64,000 bases of DNA from Spirochaetaceae bacterium (lineage in GTDB: Bacteria; Spirochaetota; Spirochaetia; Treponematales; Rectinemataceae). Numbering within the stretch: position 1 is the stretch's first letter; every line of letters starts with the position of its first letter. The stretch spans positions 1 through 64,000 of the forward strand of contig JANXYO010000069.1 of the NCBI GenBank assembly GCA_025356015.1, given 5' to 3'. The notes beneath the pieces are model-generated. The model did not search any database. It was given only the letters and a program-made list of their open reading frames with translations, and had not been told where the DNA came from. The position numbers were made by a program, and so were the translations under genes. Positions 7,683-15,291 of the stretch are shown here, piece by piece.

Positions 7683-8690
7683 TCAATGCGGGCGGCGGGC
7701 GAAGCTCCTCATGGCCTCGAGGTTCGGGACCGGGGTGTCCCTGGGCAGCTCGCAGCCTGCGTTTACGGCGTACATCGCGTGCCCCGCATCGGAGTAGCAA
7801 GTCGCGAAGGCAGCCTCGACCTCGGCCCCTGTCCCGTTTCGCATGACGCGCACGGGGTCGACATTGCCCGAGAGGAGAAGTCCTGAGCCCAGGTGGAGGC
7901 GGGCCTCTGCCACGCTGACCATCGAGTCGAGGTCGAGGATGTCGGGGCCCACATCTTTGAGGAAGGGCAGGATCGAGCCGATGTTGCCGCAGATATGGAG
8001 CCTCACCTTGAGCCCCATGGAGTGGAGGGCATCGACGTACTTCTTCTGCCACTTTTGCACCTGCCCGCGGTAGAGCCCAGGCCCGATGAGGGAACTGGCC
8101 GCGTCGCCCACGCCCACGACATCGGCCCCGGCCTGCTTCTGCAGCAAGGCGAAGGCCATGGCGTTCTCGTAGACAAAGGAGAAGAGCTCGCCAAGAAAGG
8201 CCGGATCGTCGAAGAAATCGAGCATGACACGGTTGATGCCGCGCAGGTCGCAGGCCTCGGCCACGGGTCCCTCTACCCAGCCCTCGATCACCTTCTCCTT
8301 CCCCACGCCCTGTTTCATGAGACGCAGGGTGTCGAGCCTGTTTGTCATGCGGCGGCCGGGGGCGATGGGCTTGAGGCCCAGGAGGCGGGTCTTGTCGGCG
8401 AGGAGGGCGTGCTCCTCGTCTATGGCCGGAGGCTGGTCCTCGTAGTAGATGACGGCGGCGCCCAAGTCGGCAGCCTCGGTCGTGGGGCAGGTGATGCCCG
8501 AGACCTGGTCGATGTCCCACTTCTCGGCGAAGGCCATCTGGCCGCGCGCGTGCACCTCGGCCTTGGCGATGTACTCGCCGTAGCTCGCGCCCACCTCGCG
8601 CGCAGCGATCATCATCGATATGGGGATGTGGGGCAGGGTATCGGTCTTCTCCCCAGCGATGGCGCCGAGTAGCCTCTGTCTTCCGTTCAT
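7683..8690 (-). CDS. URO-D/MtaA-family corrinoid-type methyltransferase
   Basis: 335 residues, a uroporphyrinogen-decarboxylase-fold protein of the MtaA/MtbA/CmuA type. The zinc site used by methylcobamide:thiol methyltransferases is complete: H232 and C234 in VRLHICGNIGSILPF, and C313 in VNAGCELPRDTP. The N-terminus MNGRQRLLGAIAGEKTD is typical, and the start at 8690 follows AAAGGGGGCAGG. It is the last gene of the left arm of the sugar island, 19 bases after the SDR gene. No corrinoid-binding protein gene is present in the window, so either its partner lies elsewhere or it uses another methyl donor. It differs from the second URO-D protein of the island (19355-20614), which lacks the third zinc ligand. 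Confidence 0.85.
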   Translation of the reverse strand: MNGRQRLLGAIAGEKTDTLPHIPISMMIAAREVGASYGEYIAKAEVHARGQMAFAEKWDIDQVSGITCPTTEAADLGAAVIYYEDQPPAIDEEHALLADKTRLLGLKPIAPGRRMTNRLDTLRLMKQGVGKEKVIEGWVEGPVAEACDLRGINRVMLDFFDDPAFLGELFSFVYENAMAFALLQKQAGADVVGVGDAASSLIGPGLYRGQVQKWQKKYVDALHSMGLKVRLHICGNIGSILPFLKDVGPDILDLDSMVSVAEARLHLGSGLLLSGNVDPVRVMRNGTGAEVEAAFATCYSDAGHAMYAVNAGCELPRDTPVPNLEAMRSFARRPH

Positions 8691-8709
8691 CGCCTGCCCC
8701 CTTTTGCCA

Positions 8710-9564
8710 CTAGATGCTGTAGGACGAGAAGCCGCCGTCGATGGGCAGCACGATGCCCGACACAAAGCTCGAGGCGCCTGAGACCAGGTAGAGGACTCCG
8801 CCTATGAGCTCCTCCGGAACACCATAGCGTCCCATGGGCGTGTGGGCCATGACCTTTTTCGCGCGGGGCGTGGGGCCGCCCGTGCCCTGGTCCACGTGGA
8901 GGAACTTGAGCTGCTCGGTCAACAGGAAGCCGGGGGCGAGGGCGTTTACCCTCACGCCCGTGTGGGCGAAGTGGACGGCCAGCCAGGCCGTGAAGTTGGC
9001 GACAGCCGCCTTTGCGGCCGAGTAGGCGCCGACCTGGGTGAGGGGGGTGAGGGCCCCCATGGAGGCTATGTTGAGGATGCAGCCTGAGCCCTGCTCGACC
9101 ATGCCCCGCGCGAAGATCTTGGTGGGCAGGAAGGTCCCCAGGAAGTTCAGGTCGAAGGTCTTGCGCACCCCCTCGAAGTCAAGGGAGAAGAAGTCGCGGA
9201 GCTCGGGATCGCCGAGCTTCTCGCGCTCGAGGAACTCGGCCTTGGTGCTTCCGCTCGGCACGTTCCCCCCTGCCCCGTTGATGAGGATGTCGGGCTTGCC
9301 CCAGGTTGAGACCAGGGAGTCGTAGGCCGCGGTGAGGCTTTTCGCGTCGAGGACGTCGCAGGCGTAGGCGAGGGCCTTGCCGCCCGCTGCGCTTATCGAA
9401 TCGGCGACGGCCTTGGCGGCCTCGAGCCTTAGGTCGAGTATCGCGACCCTTGCCCCGGCATCGCCGAGGGCCCGGGCCATCACTGAGCAGAGGTCGCCCC
9501 CTCCCCCGGTTATCACGGCGATCTTGTCAGTTACGTCGAACAGTGCGGCTATGTCGGTCTTCAT
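8710..9564 (-). CDS. SDR-family oxidoreductase (sugar/sugar-acid type)
   Basis: 284 residues. NAD(P)-binding loop VITGGGGDLCSVMARAL (the TGxxxGxG equivalent), then NGAGGNVPSGSTK where NNAG is usual, active-site Ser in LNIASMGAL, catalytic YSAAK, and C-terminal PIDGGFSSYSI. The NGAGGN variant and the overall length resemble the SDRs annotated as D-mannonate or fructuronate-type oxidoreductases, so a sugar-acid or ketose substrate is likely but not proven. I start at ATG 9564, six bases after AAAGGA. An earlier ATG at 9570 is too close to that site. It lies between an iron-type alcohol dehydrogenase and an MtaA-like gene on the same strand. Confidence 0.85.
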   Translation of the reverse strand: MKTDIAALFDVTDKIAVITGGGGDLCSVMARALGDAGARVAILDLRLEAAKAVADSISAAGGKALAYACDVLDAKSLTAAYDSLVSTWGKPDILINGAGGNVPSGSTKAEFLEREKLGDPELRDFFSLDFEGVRKTFDLNFLGTFLPTKIFARGMVEQGSGCILNIASMGALTPLTQVGAYSAAKAAVANFTAWLAVHFAHTGVRVNALAPGFLLTEQLKFLHVDQGTGGPTPRAKKVMAHTPMGRYGVPEELIGGVLYLVSGASSFVSGIVLPIDGGFSSYSI

Positions 9565-9649
9565 CCACATTCCTTTCCCCGAAGCCGGGCGGACCCACGA
9601 TACCCTGTCTGGCCCGATGCCGCCTATCACGCTGGAGCCTTAAGGCTCC

Positions 9650-10822
9650 CTACCAGTCCTTCTGCGCGGCGAGATGGAGTATCGCGAGGACCTCTTCCCT
9701 GCCAAGCTTGACCAGGTTGCCAAGGGGACCGAAACGCATGGCCTTTGTCGCCATCTCCTCAAGCCTGTCGCCGGGGATGCCGAGTCCGCCAAGGTCGACG
9801 GGCATCCCTATCGAGACCAGGAAATCCCGCATGCGTTTTATCCCTTCGAGGGCAACAGCCTCAGGCTGTCCCGAGGAATCGACGTCCCAGACCCTCGTCG
9901 CGAACTGGACGAAGCGGCCCAGGTTTGCCTTGTAGACAAAGCGCATCCAGGAGGGGAAGAGGGCGGCGAGCCCGGCTCCGTGGGCGACGTCGTAGATCGC
10001 CGAGAGCTCGTGCTCGATGCGGTGGGTGCCCCAGTCTGCCAGGCGTCCCGTATCCAGGAGACCGTTGTGGGCGAGGGACCCGGCCCACATGAGCTCGGCC
10101 CTGGGCGCGTAGTCGCGTGGATCGGCCAGGGCCCTGGTGACGGCGGCGATCACGGTCTTGAGGGTAGCCTCGCAGAGCCTGTCGGTGAGGTCGACCTCGG
10201 CCTCAGATGTGAAGTAGCGTTCCAGGACATGGGCCATGATGTCGGTGGCCCCGCAGGCCACCTGGTAGGGGGGCAGGCTCATCGAGAGTTCGGGGTTCAT
10301 TATCGCGAAGACGGGCCGTATCGCCGGGGCGTTGCAGGCGAGCTTGTGCCAGCCCTCCTCGTCGGTGATCACCGAGGAGATGGAGGTCTCGCTGCCGGCC
10401 GCGCTCAAGGTGAGGACGACACCCACAGGGAGGCTGGCCGCGGGCTGGGCCTTGCCCGTGTAGAAGTCCCAGACATCCCCGGCGTAGACAGCTCCCGCCG
10501 CGATGGCCTTGGCACTGTCGATGACCGAGCCACCGCCGACGGCCAGGACAGAGCCAATCTTGTGCTTGCGGCAGAGCTCGATGCCCTGGCGGACCAGGGA
10601 AAGCCGGGGATTGGGCTTGACCCCTCCAAGCTCGAGGAGCTCGAGGCCCTCAGCCTCGAGGCTCGCCTTCACCTCGTCGTAGAGGCCCGATCGCTTGATG
10701 CTGCTCGAGCCGTGATGCAGGAGGACGGGGCCGCCGAGCTTCCTCATCTCAGCTCCGACGCGGGTCTGGGTCCCCTTGCCGAAGATGACGCGTGTCCCGT
10801 TCTGGTATTCGAAGTTTCTCAC
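9650..10822 (-). CDS. Iron-containing alcohol dehydrogenase (BdhA/YqhD type)
   Basis: 390 residues, the standard length for group III alcohol dehydrogenases. The nucleotide-binding GGGS motif is in VLAVGGGSVIDSAKAIA. Metal ligands are Asp and His in GATDIMAHVLERY and two His in HRIEHELSAIYDVAHGAGLA. NEL-free variants with SAAGSETSISSVIT resemble BdhA/YqhD, which reduce medium-chain and sugar-derived aldehydes with NAD(P)H. The start is GTG 10822, seven bases after GAGG, since upstream codons in the same frame are not protein-like. A strong terminator separates it from PGK, so it probably has its own promoter. A perfect 16-base palindrome (9634-9649) follows its stop. Confidence 0.9.
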   Translation of the reverse strand: MRNFEYQNGTRVIFGKGTQTRVGAEMRKLGGPVLLHHGSSSIKRSGLYDEVKASLEAEGLELLELGGVKPNPRLSLVRQGIELCRKHKIGSVLAVGGGSVIDSAKAIAAGAVYAGDVWDFYTGKAQPAASLPVGVVLTLSAAGSETSISSVITDEEGWHKLACNAPAIRPVFAIMNPELSMSLPPYQVACGATDIMAHVLERYFTSEAEVDLTDRLCEATLKTVIAAVTRALADPRDYAPRAELMWAGSLAHNGLLDTGRLADWGTHRIEHELSAIYDVAHGAGLAALFPSWMRFVYKANLGRFVQFATRVWDVDSSGQPEAVALEGIKRMRDFLVSIGMPVDLGGLGIPGDRLEEMATKAMRFGPLGNLVKLGREEVLAILHLAAQKDW

Positions 10823-10912
10823 CTTTGTGCCTCGGTCCCCGATCCTAGCACTTCTCCATCGCCAGAATAAGTACAGGGGGCGAGGGGGGCGATCCGGGAG
10901 GGGGCGAAAAGA

Positions 10913-10943
10913 AACGAGGCGGGGGCTCATCCCCCGCCTCGTT
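10913..10943 (-). terminator. Rho-independent terminator after the PGK gene
   Basis: A perfect 13-bp stem (AACGAGGCGGGGG paired with CCCCCGCCTCGTT, 5-base loop) lies 35 bases beyond the PGK stop. Read on the minus strand it is followed by TTTCTTTTCG. It should end the ABC-AOR-GAPDH-PGK transcript before the alcohol dehydrogenase gene. Confidence 0.85.
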
Positions 10944-10977
10944 GGCCTAGAATCCGCTCTTGCGGCCCTTTGGGCCC

Positions 10978-12237
10978 CTAGCGCCTCACTGGCGCCTTCA
11001 GGTTCCTGTCGTAGGCCTTCTCCATCGCGTCGATCAGGGGCAGCTTCTTGCCCGCGAGGAAGCGCACCATGGCCCCTCCCCCCGTGCAGACGTAGCCGTA
11101 CTTGGAAAGGTCGGTGAACTTGGTCGCGGCGCTGATCGTGTCGCCACCGCCCACGACGGTGTAGCCCGGAGCGTCGGCGATCGCGTTCCAGATCTCCTTG
11201 GTCCCCAGCTCCCAGCGCTCGTCCTCGTACATGCCCGCGGGGCCGTTGACGAAGACCGAGCCCGCCTTCGCGAGGCTGGCCTTGAAGCGCGCTATCGTCT
11301 TCCTGCCAATGTCGGGGAAGGCCTTGTCCTTCGCCACGCTCTGCCCCGGCTCGGGCACATCGAGCTCGGCTCGCCTGCCATCCTCCTCGTAGGCGAGGTC
11401 GAGGGGGAGGACGTACTTCGAGCCCCACTTCTCCAGCAGGGCCTTGGCCTCGGGAATGAACTGGTCGAGGCCCTTGTCGGCCAGGAACTTCCTCGTGGTG
11501 GAGCCGAGCTCGACCCCGCGCGCGAGATGCATCACGAGACCGGTCACGCCTGAGGCGAGGATCTCGTCTGCTGCCCCGTCCTCGAGGACCTTGCGCATCA
11601 TGTCAAAGGCGTCAGATATTTTGGCCCCGCCAAGGACGTAGACGCAGGGCCTCCGTGGCTTGTCCATCACGGTCTTGAGGGCCGTGTACTCCTCCATGAG
11701 CTGTATCCCGCCCGCGCTGGGCCGGAGCTCCTGGAAGGCGACCATCGAGGGCGCGTTGCGGTGGGCCGCGGCGAAGGCGTCGTTGACGTAAAAGTCGGCT
11801 ATCGGCGCGAGGCTCCGCACGAGCCAGGTGTCGAGCATCCCCTCCGGCTTTAGCTTGACAGCGGTCTCGAAGGTCGAGATCTCCTCGGCCAGATAGCGCA
11901 GATTGCCCAGGATGACGGCCTCACCGTCCTTCAAGGCCCGCACAGCGGCGAGGGCGGCCGGGCCGCAGACGTCGTCGATGTAGCCGACCTTTCGCCCCGA
12001 CAGTGCCGAGAGCTTCTGGGCGTGCTCGGCCAGGGGGATGAGGTTCTGGTAGTCGAGGGTGTCGCCCTGGTGGGCGATGAGGGCGACCCTCGCCCCCTCG
12101 GACAGCAGGGCCTCGAGGGTGGGGATCGTCTTCTCGATGCGGTTCGTGTTGACGATCTTCTTGGTCTTTGGATCGATGGGCGAGTTGATGTCGGGGCGGA
12201 AGACGACGGTCTTCCCTCTCAGGTCAAACTCGGCCAT
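10978..12237 (-). CDS. pgk: Archaeal-type phosphoglycerate kinase homolog
   Basis: 419 residues. PGK interconverts an acyl phosphate plus ADP and the acid plus ATP. The sequence follows archaeal rather than bacterial PGKs: FRPDINSPI where bacteria have RVDFNVP, AHQGDTLDYQNL at the archaeal THQGKP position, and VNDAFAAAHRNAPSMVAF, VYVLGGAKISDAFD, ADAPGYTVVGGGDTIS and CTGGGAMVRFLAGKKLP. The nucleotide-site glycines are intact. Asp59 occupies the place of the basic residue (Arg in bacteria, Lys/Arg in archaea) that contacts the substrate phosphate, so the acid may not be 3-phosphoglycerate. It starts 12 bases after the GAPDH stop. An in-frame ATG at 12267 would overlap GAPDH. It is the last gene before a terminator. 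Confidence 0.88.
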   Translation of the reverse strand: MAEFDLRGKTVVFRPDINSPIDPKTKKIVNTNRIEKTIPTLEALLSEGARVALIAHQGDTLDYQNLIPLAEHAQKLSALSGRKVGYIDDVCGPAALAAVRALKDGEAVILGNLRYLAEEISTFETAVKLKPEGMLDTWLVRSLAPIADFYVNDAFAAAHRNAPSMVAFQELRPSAGGIQLMEEYTALKTVMDKPRRPCVYVLGGAKISDAFDMMRKVLEDGAADEILASGVTGLVMHLARGVELGSTTRKFLADKGLDQFIPEAKALLEKWGSKYVLPLDLAYEEDGRRAELDVPEPGQSVAKDKAFPDIGRKTIARFKASLAKAGSVFVNGPAGMYEDERWELGTKEIWNAIADAPGYTVVGGGDTISAATKFTDLSKYGYVCTGGGAMVRFLAGKKLPLIDAMEKAYDRNLKAPVRR

Positions 12238-12248
12238 CGGCCTGATCT

Positions 12249-13286
12249 TTAAGCGTGGGCCTTCCATTTTCCTATCCCCAGGTACTCGTTGGTTTTGCCC
12301 GTCCCTTCCAGACGGTCCCTCTGCATCCCCATGCAGGCCCTGATCCCGTCGATGCTCTCGGGGATGGTGACCGACTCCTGGGGGATGTTTATCGCGAACA
12401 TGATGTCCTTGCCCGACTTCACGATCGAGTCCTCCCAGAGGCCGATCTCGTACATGTCGCCGCGGGGATTGCCCAGGTCGCGGGCATAGCGGAAGAAGCT
12501 GGCGTTGCCCTGGAAGCCCTGGGCTATGGTGACGACCCTGATGCGCGGGTGGCTGCGGAAGGCCTCGAGGGCCGCCTCGACCGACATGTCCTTCTTCGTG
12601 GTCATCACGATCGTGATGATGTGGCCGTGGGTGACGGGGGTGTGCACCAGGATGCCCGTCGCGTCGATGTGGGGCATGATCGTCATGAGGTCGAGGGCCT
12701 GGTGGCTCGGCGCGTGGTCGATCTGGAGGGCGTTGGTGAGGCCCCTGTGGTAGTCGCCCGGATCGGCGACGCGGCGGATGATGGTGATGGCGACCTTCTC
12801 GACCCCGACCTGCCTGTCGACGCAGTCGACGGCCCTGATGAGGCCCGTGGTGTTGCAGGAGGTGAGCTTGAGGAACTGGGCGCCCAGGCCCTTCTCGTAG
12901 TTCGCGTAGCCGTGGAAGAAGACGTCGGCCACCGAGTTCTTCTCCCCGCCCTGGAAGATGCCCTTCTTGCCGTGCTTGGCGTAGAGCTCCTTATTTCTGG
13001 CTCCCACGCCGGCGCTCGTCGCGTCGAGCATGACGTCGACCTTCTTCACGAGGTCTTCCATGCTGCCTGTGACGGGGATGCCCGCCTTCTCGAGATCGGC
13101 CCGCTTCTCGTCGGCCGCGCAGTACAGGGCATAGGGCATGCCCTTCTCCTTGAGCGCCTGGACCGAGAGGGTCGGGGCGACATCGGCCACGCCGACGAGC
13201 TCCATGTCGCCCTGGAGGGCCACGCCGTCGGCGAGGCGCTGTCCTATCACGCCGTAGCCGGCCACACCCACCCTTACCTTAGCCAT
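12249..13286 (-). CDS. Archaeal-type (type II) glyceraldehyde-3-phosphate dehydrogenase homolog
   Basis: 345 residues. It lacks the features of bacterial GAPDH and instead follows archaeal type II GAPDH: VGVAGYGVIGQRLADGVALQ (Rossmann start), VDVMLDATSAGVGARN, IFQGGEKNSVADVFF, catalytic C144 in LTSCNTTGL, RRVADPGD, and PQESVTIPESIDGIRA near the end. The expected reaction is phosphorylating oxidation of an aldehyde to an acyl phosphate with NAD(P), feeding the adjacent PGK. Several normally conserved spots differ: SHQALD for SHHGPD, PQES for HQES, and GLTNALQI for GPxNAIVP. These hint at a changed substrate. The gene lies between AOR and PGK in one operon, with an intergenic repeat just upstream. 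Confidence 0.9.
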   Translation of the reverse strand: MAKVRVGVAGYGVIGQRLADGVALQGDMELVGVADVAPTLSVQALKEKGMPYALYCAADEKRADLEKAGIPVTGSMEDLVKKVDVMLDATSAGVGARNKELYAKHGKKGIFQGGEKNSVADVFFHGYANYEKGLGAQFLKLTSCNTTGLIRAVDCVDRQVGVEKVAITIIRRVADPGDYHRGLTNALQIDHAPSHQALDLMTIMPHIDATGILVHTPVTHGHIITIVMTTKKDMSVEAALEAFRSHPRIRVVTIAQGFQGNASFFRYARDLGNPRGDMYEIGLWEDSIVKSGKDIMFAINIPQESVTIPESIDGIRACMGMQRDRLEGTGKTNEYLGIGKWKAHA

Positions 13287-13316
13287 ATCGATACCTCCTA
13301 AATAATCTCTATCTCC

Positions 13317-13330
13317 GCGCCTCTGCGGTT
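13317..13330 (-). repeat. Copy of an intergenic repeat core upstream of the GAPDH gene
   Basis: GCGCCTCTGCGGTT here is identical to 18064-18077, part of the inverted-repeat element at 17916-18077. Flanking bases (CTATCTCC before, ATCTTCC after) are only partly shared. It lies in the roughly 80-base gap between the AOR and GAPDH genes. Confidence 0.5.
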
Positions 13331-13367
13331 ATCTTCCACAGCCCGGCCCAAAGGCCCCTTCGTTTTG

Positions 13368-15248
13368 CTACATGAGCCAGCCGAGGCCGAGCTCCTTGAG
13401 CTTAACCTCGGTCGGATCCCCGGTCACGGGGTCCCAGCCGTTGAGAGCGTAGTACTCGGAGCGCCTCGCGAAGAAGTTGGCCCTGTCGAGCTTCCTGCCC
13501 TTGCCACGGCCCTCGTTGACGAGGCCGTCCTCGAAGAGCCGCTCGGGAAGGACGTCGTCCTTGGCCTCGAAACCCTCGCGCTTGTTGAACATCTTCATCA
13601 TGTTGATGCGGCGTTCGCCAAGGAGCATAAACTCATAGAGCGAGTAATTCCAGCCCGTCGCCGCGTTGACCGCATCCATGAACTCCTCGAAGTTGTAGAT
13701 CGTCCAGGTGTGGAAGGTGAACTGGCAGACCGACATGGTGTCGATCCCGCTAACGAAACGTTGCGAAACCGACATTAGTTTGGTCTTCTCGAAGTCGAGG
13801 GTGGCCGGGTTGGGCACGCTCTCGTAGAAGCCGAAGGCCTTGAGGTTGTCGGCCGGCTCGACCAGGCAGCCGTCGTGCTCGGTGGAGACATGGTCGGGGC
13901 CGAAGGGGTTCACCGCGTAGGCCAGGGCCATGATGCCCTTGGAGGTGGGCATGTGGGCGGGGAACTCCTTGTCCTTGACGGTCATGCATATCCGCTCCGC
14001 CGCCGGCCCGAGCTTGCGCGCCAGTCGGGCGGTGCCTTCGGCCATCGCGTCGCCAAAGCCCTCGCGCTTCACGGTCATCTCGGCGAGCTTCACGACGGCG
14101 GCGGCGTCGCCAAAACTGGCGCTCATCCCGATGTCCTTCTCGCCGAGGATCCCCTTCTCGAAGCATTCCATGACAAAGCCGATGACCCCGCCCAGGGCTA
14201 TCGTGTCGGCCCCGTACTTGCTGGCTATCTCGTTGGCCTTGGAGATGGCCATGATGTCGCCCACGCCGCAATTCGGGCCCAGCATGCCCAGGCTCTCGTA
14301 CTCGGGGCCGCCGTAGCGGGGCTCGATCATCCAGGGGCTGGTGATTCCCTTCTTTATGTCCCGTTTGCAGGCCTGGGCGCAGGCCCAGCAGGTGCCCGGG
14401 CCGTCCATCATCGTGTCGTGGTAGACCTCGGCCGTGAGCTTGTCGGCGCCCTCGAACTGGCCCATTGTCCAGTTACGGGTGGGCAGGCCGCCCAGGTCGC
14501 TGTTCCAGCTCACGTTGAGGGTCGTGCCGTACTTCTTCCAGTTGTTCGCTCCCTCGTTCTCCTCGACGCGCTTGGCGCCGAGCTTCCCGAGCTCGGCGAG
14601 CCGGGCAGGGTCGTGGAACTCGGGCTTGCGCGTGCCCCTGACGGCCACGGCCTTGAGGTTCTTCGAGCCCATGACGGCCCCCACACCCGAGCGGCCGTTG
14701 AAATGCTTGAGCTCGTTGGCTATCCCGGCGAAGCGCACGAGCTTCTCTCCGGCCGGCCCGATGAGGCAGACCCTGACCCTCTCGTCCTTGAGCTCGGCCC
14801 GGATCGCGTCCTGGGCCTCGCCCGTGACCTTGCCCCAGATGCCCGTGGCGTCGCGCAGCTCGTAGGCGCCGTCCTTGATCCACAGGTAGACCGGCTTGGG
14901 CGACCTTCCCTTTATGACGATCGCGTCGAAGCCCGCGAAACGGAGCTCGGGCGCCCAGAAGCCTCCGGCCTCGCCGGTGGCGAAGCCTCCAGTCTGGGGG
15001 GACTTGGTGGTCACGCAGTGCCGGGCGTTGCCCGAGACCGGAGCCCCGGTGATCGGCCCTATGGAGTAGACGAGGACGTTGTCCGGACTCAAAGGCTCGA
15101 CGCCGCTCTTCATCATGGTGAGGAGGTAGTAGGCGCCGATGGCCCCGCCGCCGACGTACTTGCGGTAGAAGGCCTCGGCCGGCCGCTCTTCCTCGAATTT
15201 CCCGGTGCTCAAGTCAACGTGAAGGACGACTCCCGAGTAACCTTTCAT
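13368..15248 (-). CDS. aor: Tungsten-type aldehyde:ferredoxin oxidoreductase (AOR family)
   Basis: 626 residues, full length for the family. Enzymes of this type oxidise aldehydes to acids using a tungstopterin cofactor and pass electrons to ferredoxin in the cytoplasm. The 4Fe-4S ligands are visible: C287, C290 and C294 in TCWACAQACKRD, plus C508 in TMSVCQF, matching the spacing in hyperthermophile AOR. The N-terminal pterin domain has GGGAIGAYYLL, GPITGAPVSGNARH, GGFWAPELRFAGFDAIVIKG and NGRSGVGAVMGSKNLKAVAV. It could be an AOR or GAPOR-like enzyme, and sequence alone does not settle the aldehyde. It lies between the ABC importer genes and the GAPDH-PGK pair. No ferredoxin or tungstate transporter gene is visible here. 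Confidence 0.93.
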   Translation of the reverse strand: MKGYSGVVLHVDLSTGKFEEERPAEAFYRKYVGGGAIGAYYLLTMMKSGVEPLSPDNVLVYSIGPITGAPVSGNARHCVTTKSPQTGGFATGEAGGFWAPELRFAGFDAIVIKGRSPKPVYLWIKDGAYELRDATGIWGKVTGEAQDAIRAELKDERVRVCLIGPAGEKLVRFAGIANELKHFNGRSGVGAVMGSKNLKAVAVRGTRKPEFHDPARLAELGKLGAKRVEENEGANNWKKYGTTLNVSWNSDLGGLPTRNWTMGQFEGADKLTAEVYHDTMMDGPGTCWACAQACKRDIKKGITSPWMIEPRYGGPEYESLGMLGPNCGVGDIMAISKANEIASKYGADTIALGGVIGFVMECFEKGILGEKDIGMSASFGDAAAVVKLAEMTVKREGFGDAMAEGTARLARKLGPAAERICMTVKDKEFPAHMPTSKGIMALAYAVNPFGPDHVSTEHDGCLVEPADNLKAFGFYESVPNPATLDFEKTKLMSVSQRFVSGIDTMSVCQFTFHTWTIYNFEEFMDAVNAATGWNYSLYEFMLLGERRINMMKMFNKREGFEAKDDVLPERLFEDGLVNEGRGKGRKLDRANFFARRSEYYALNGWDPVTGDPTEVKLKELGLGWLM

Positions 15249-15291
15249 TTCGCTTCCTCCATTGCCTTTGATTCTGCCGTGCGTGAGCCGC

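Noticed and set aside
9650-11428. A 592-codon frame that would give the left alcohol dehydrogenase a 200-residue N-terminal extension
   Set aside because: The extra part lacks any domain, crosses the PGK terminator and is Arg/Gly-rich. The GTG at 10822 gives the exact family length.
12255-13301. A long plus-strand frame opposite the GAPDH gene (about 348 codons)
   Set aside because: Antisense shadow created by GC-rich codons; composition and lack of motifs do not fit a real protein. Similar antisense frames opposite AOR, CheA, the hybrid kinase and PriA were left out for the same reason.
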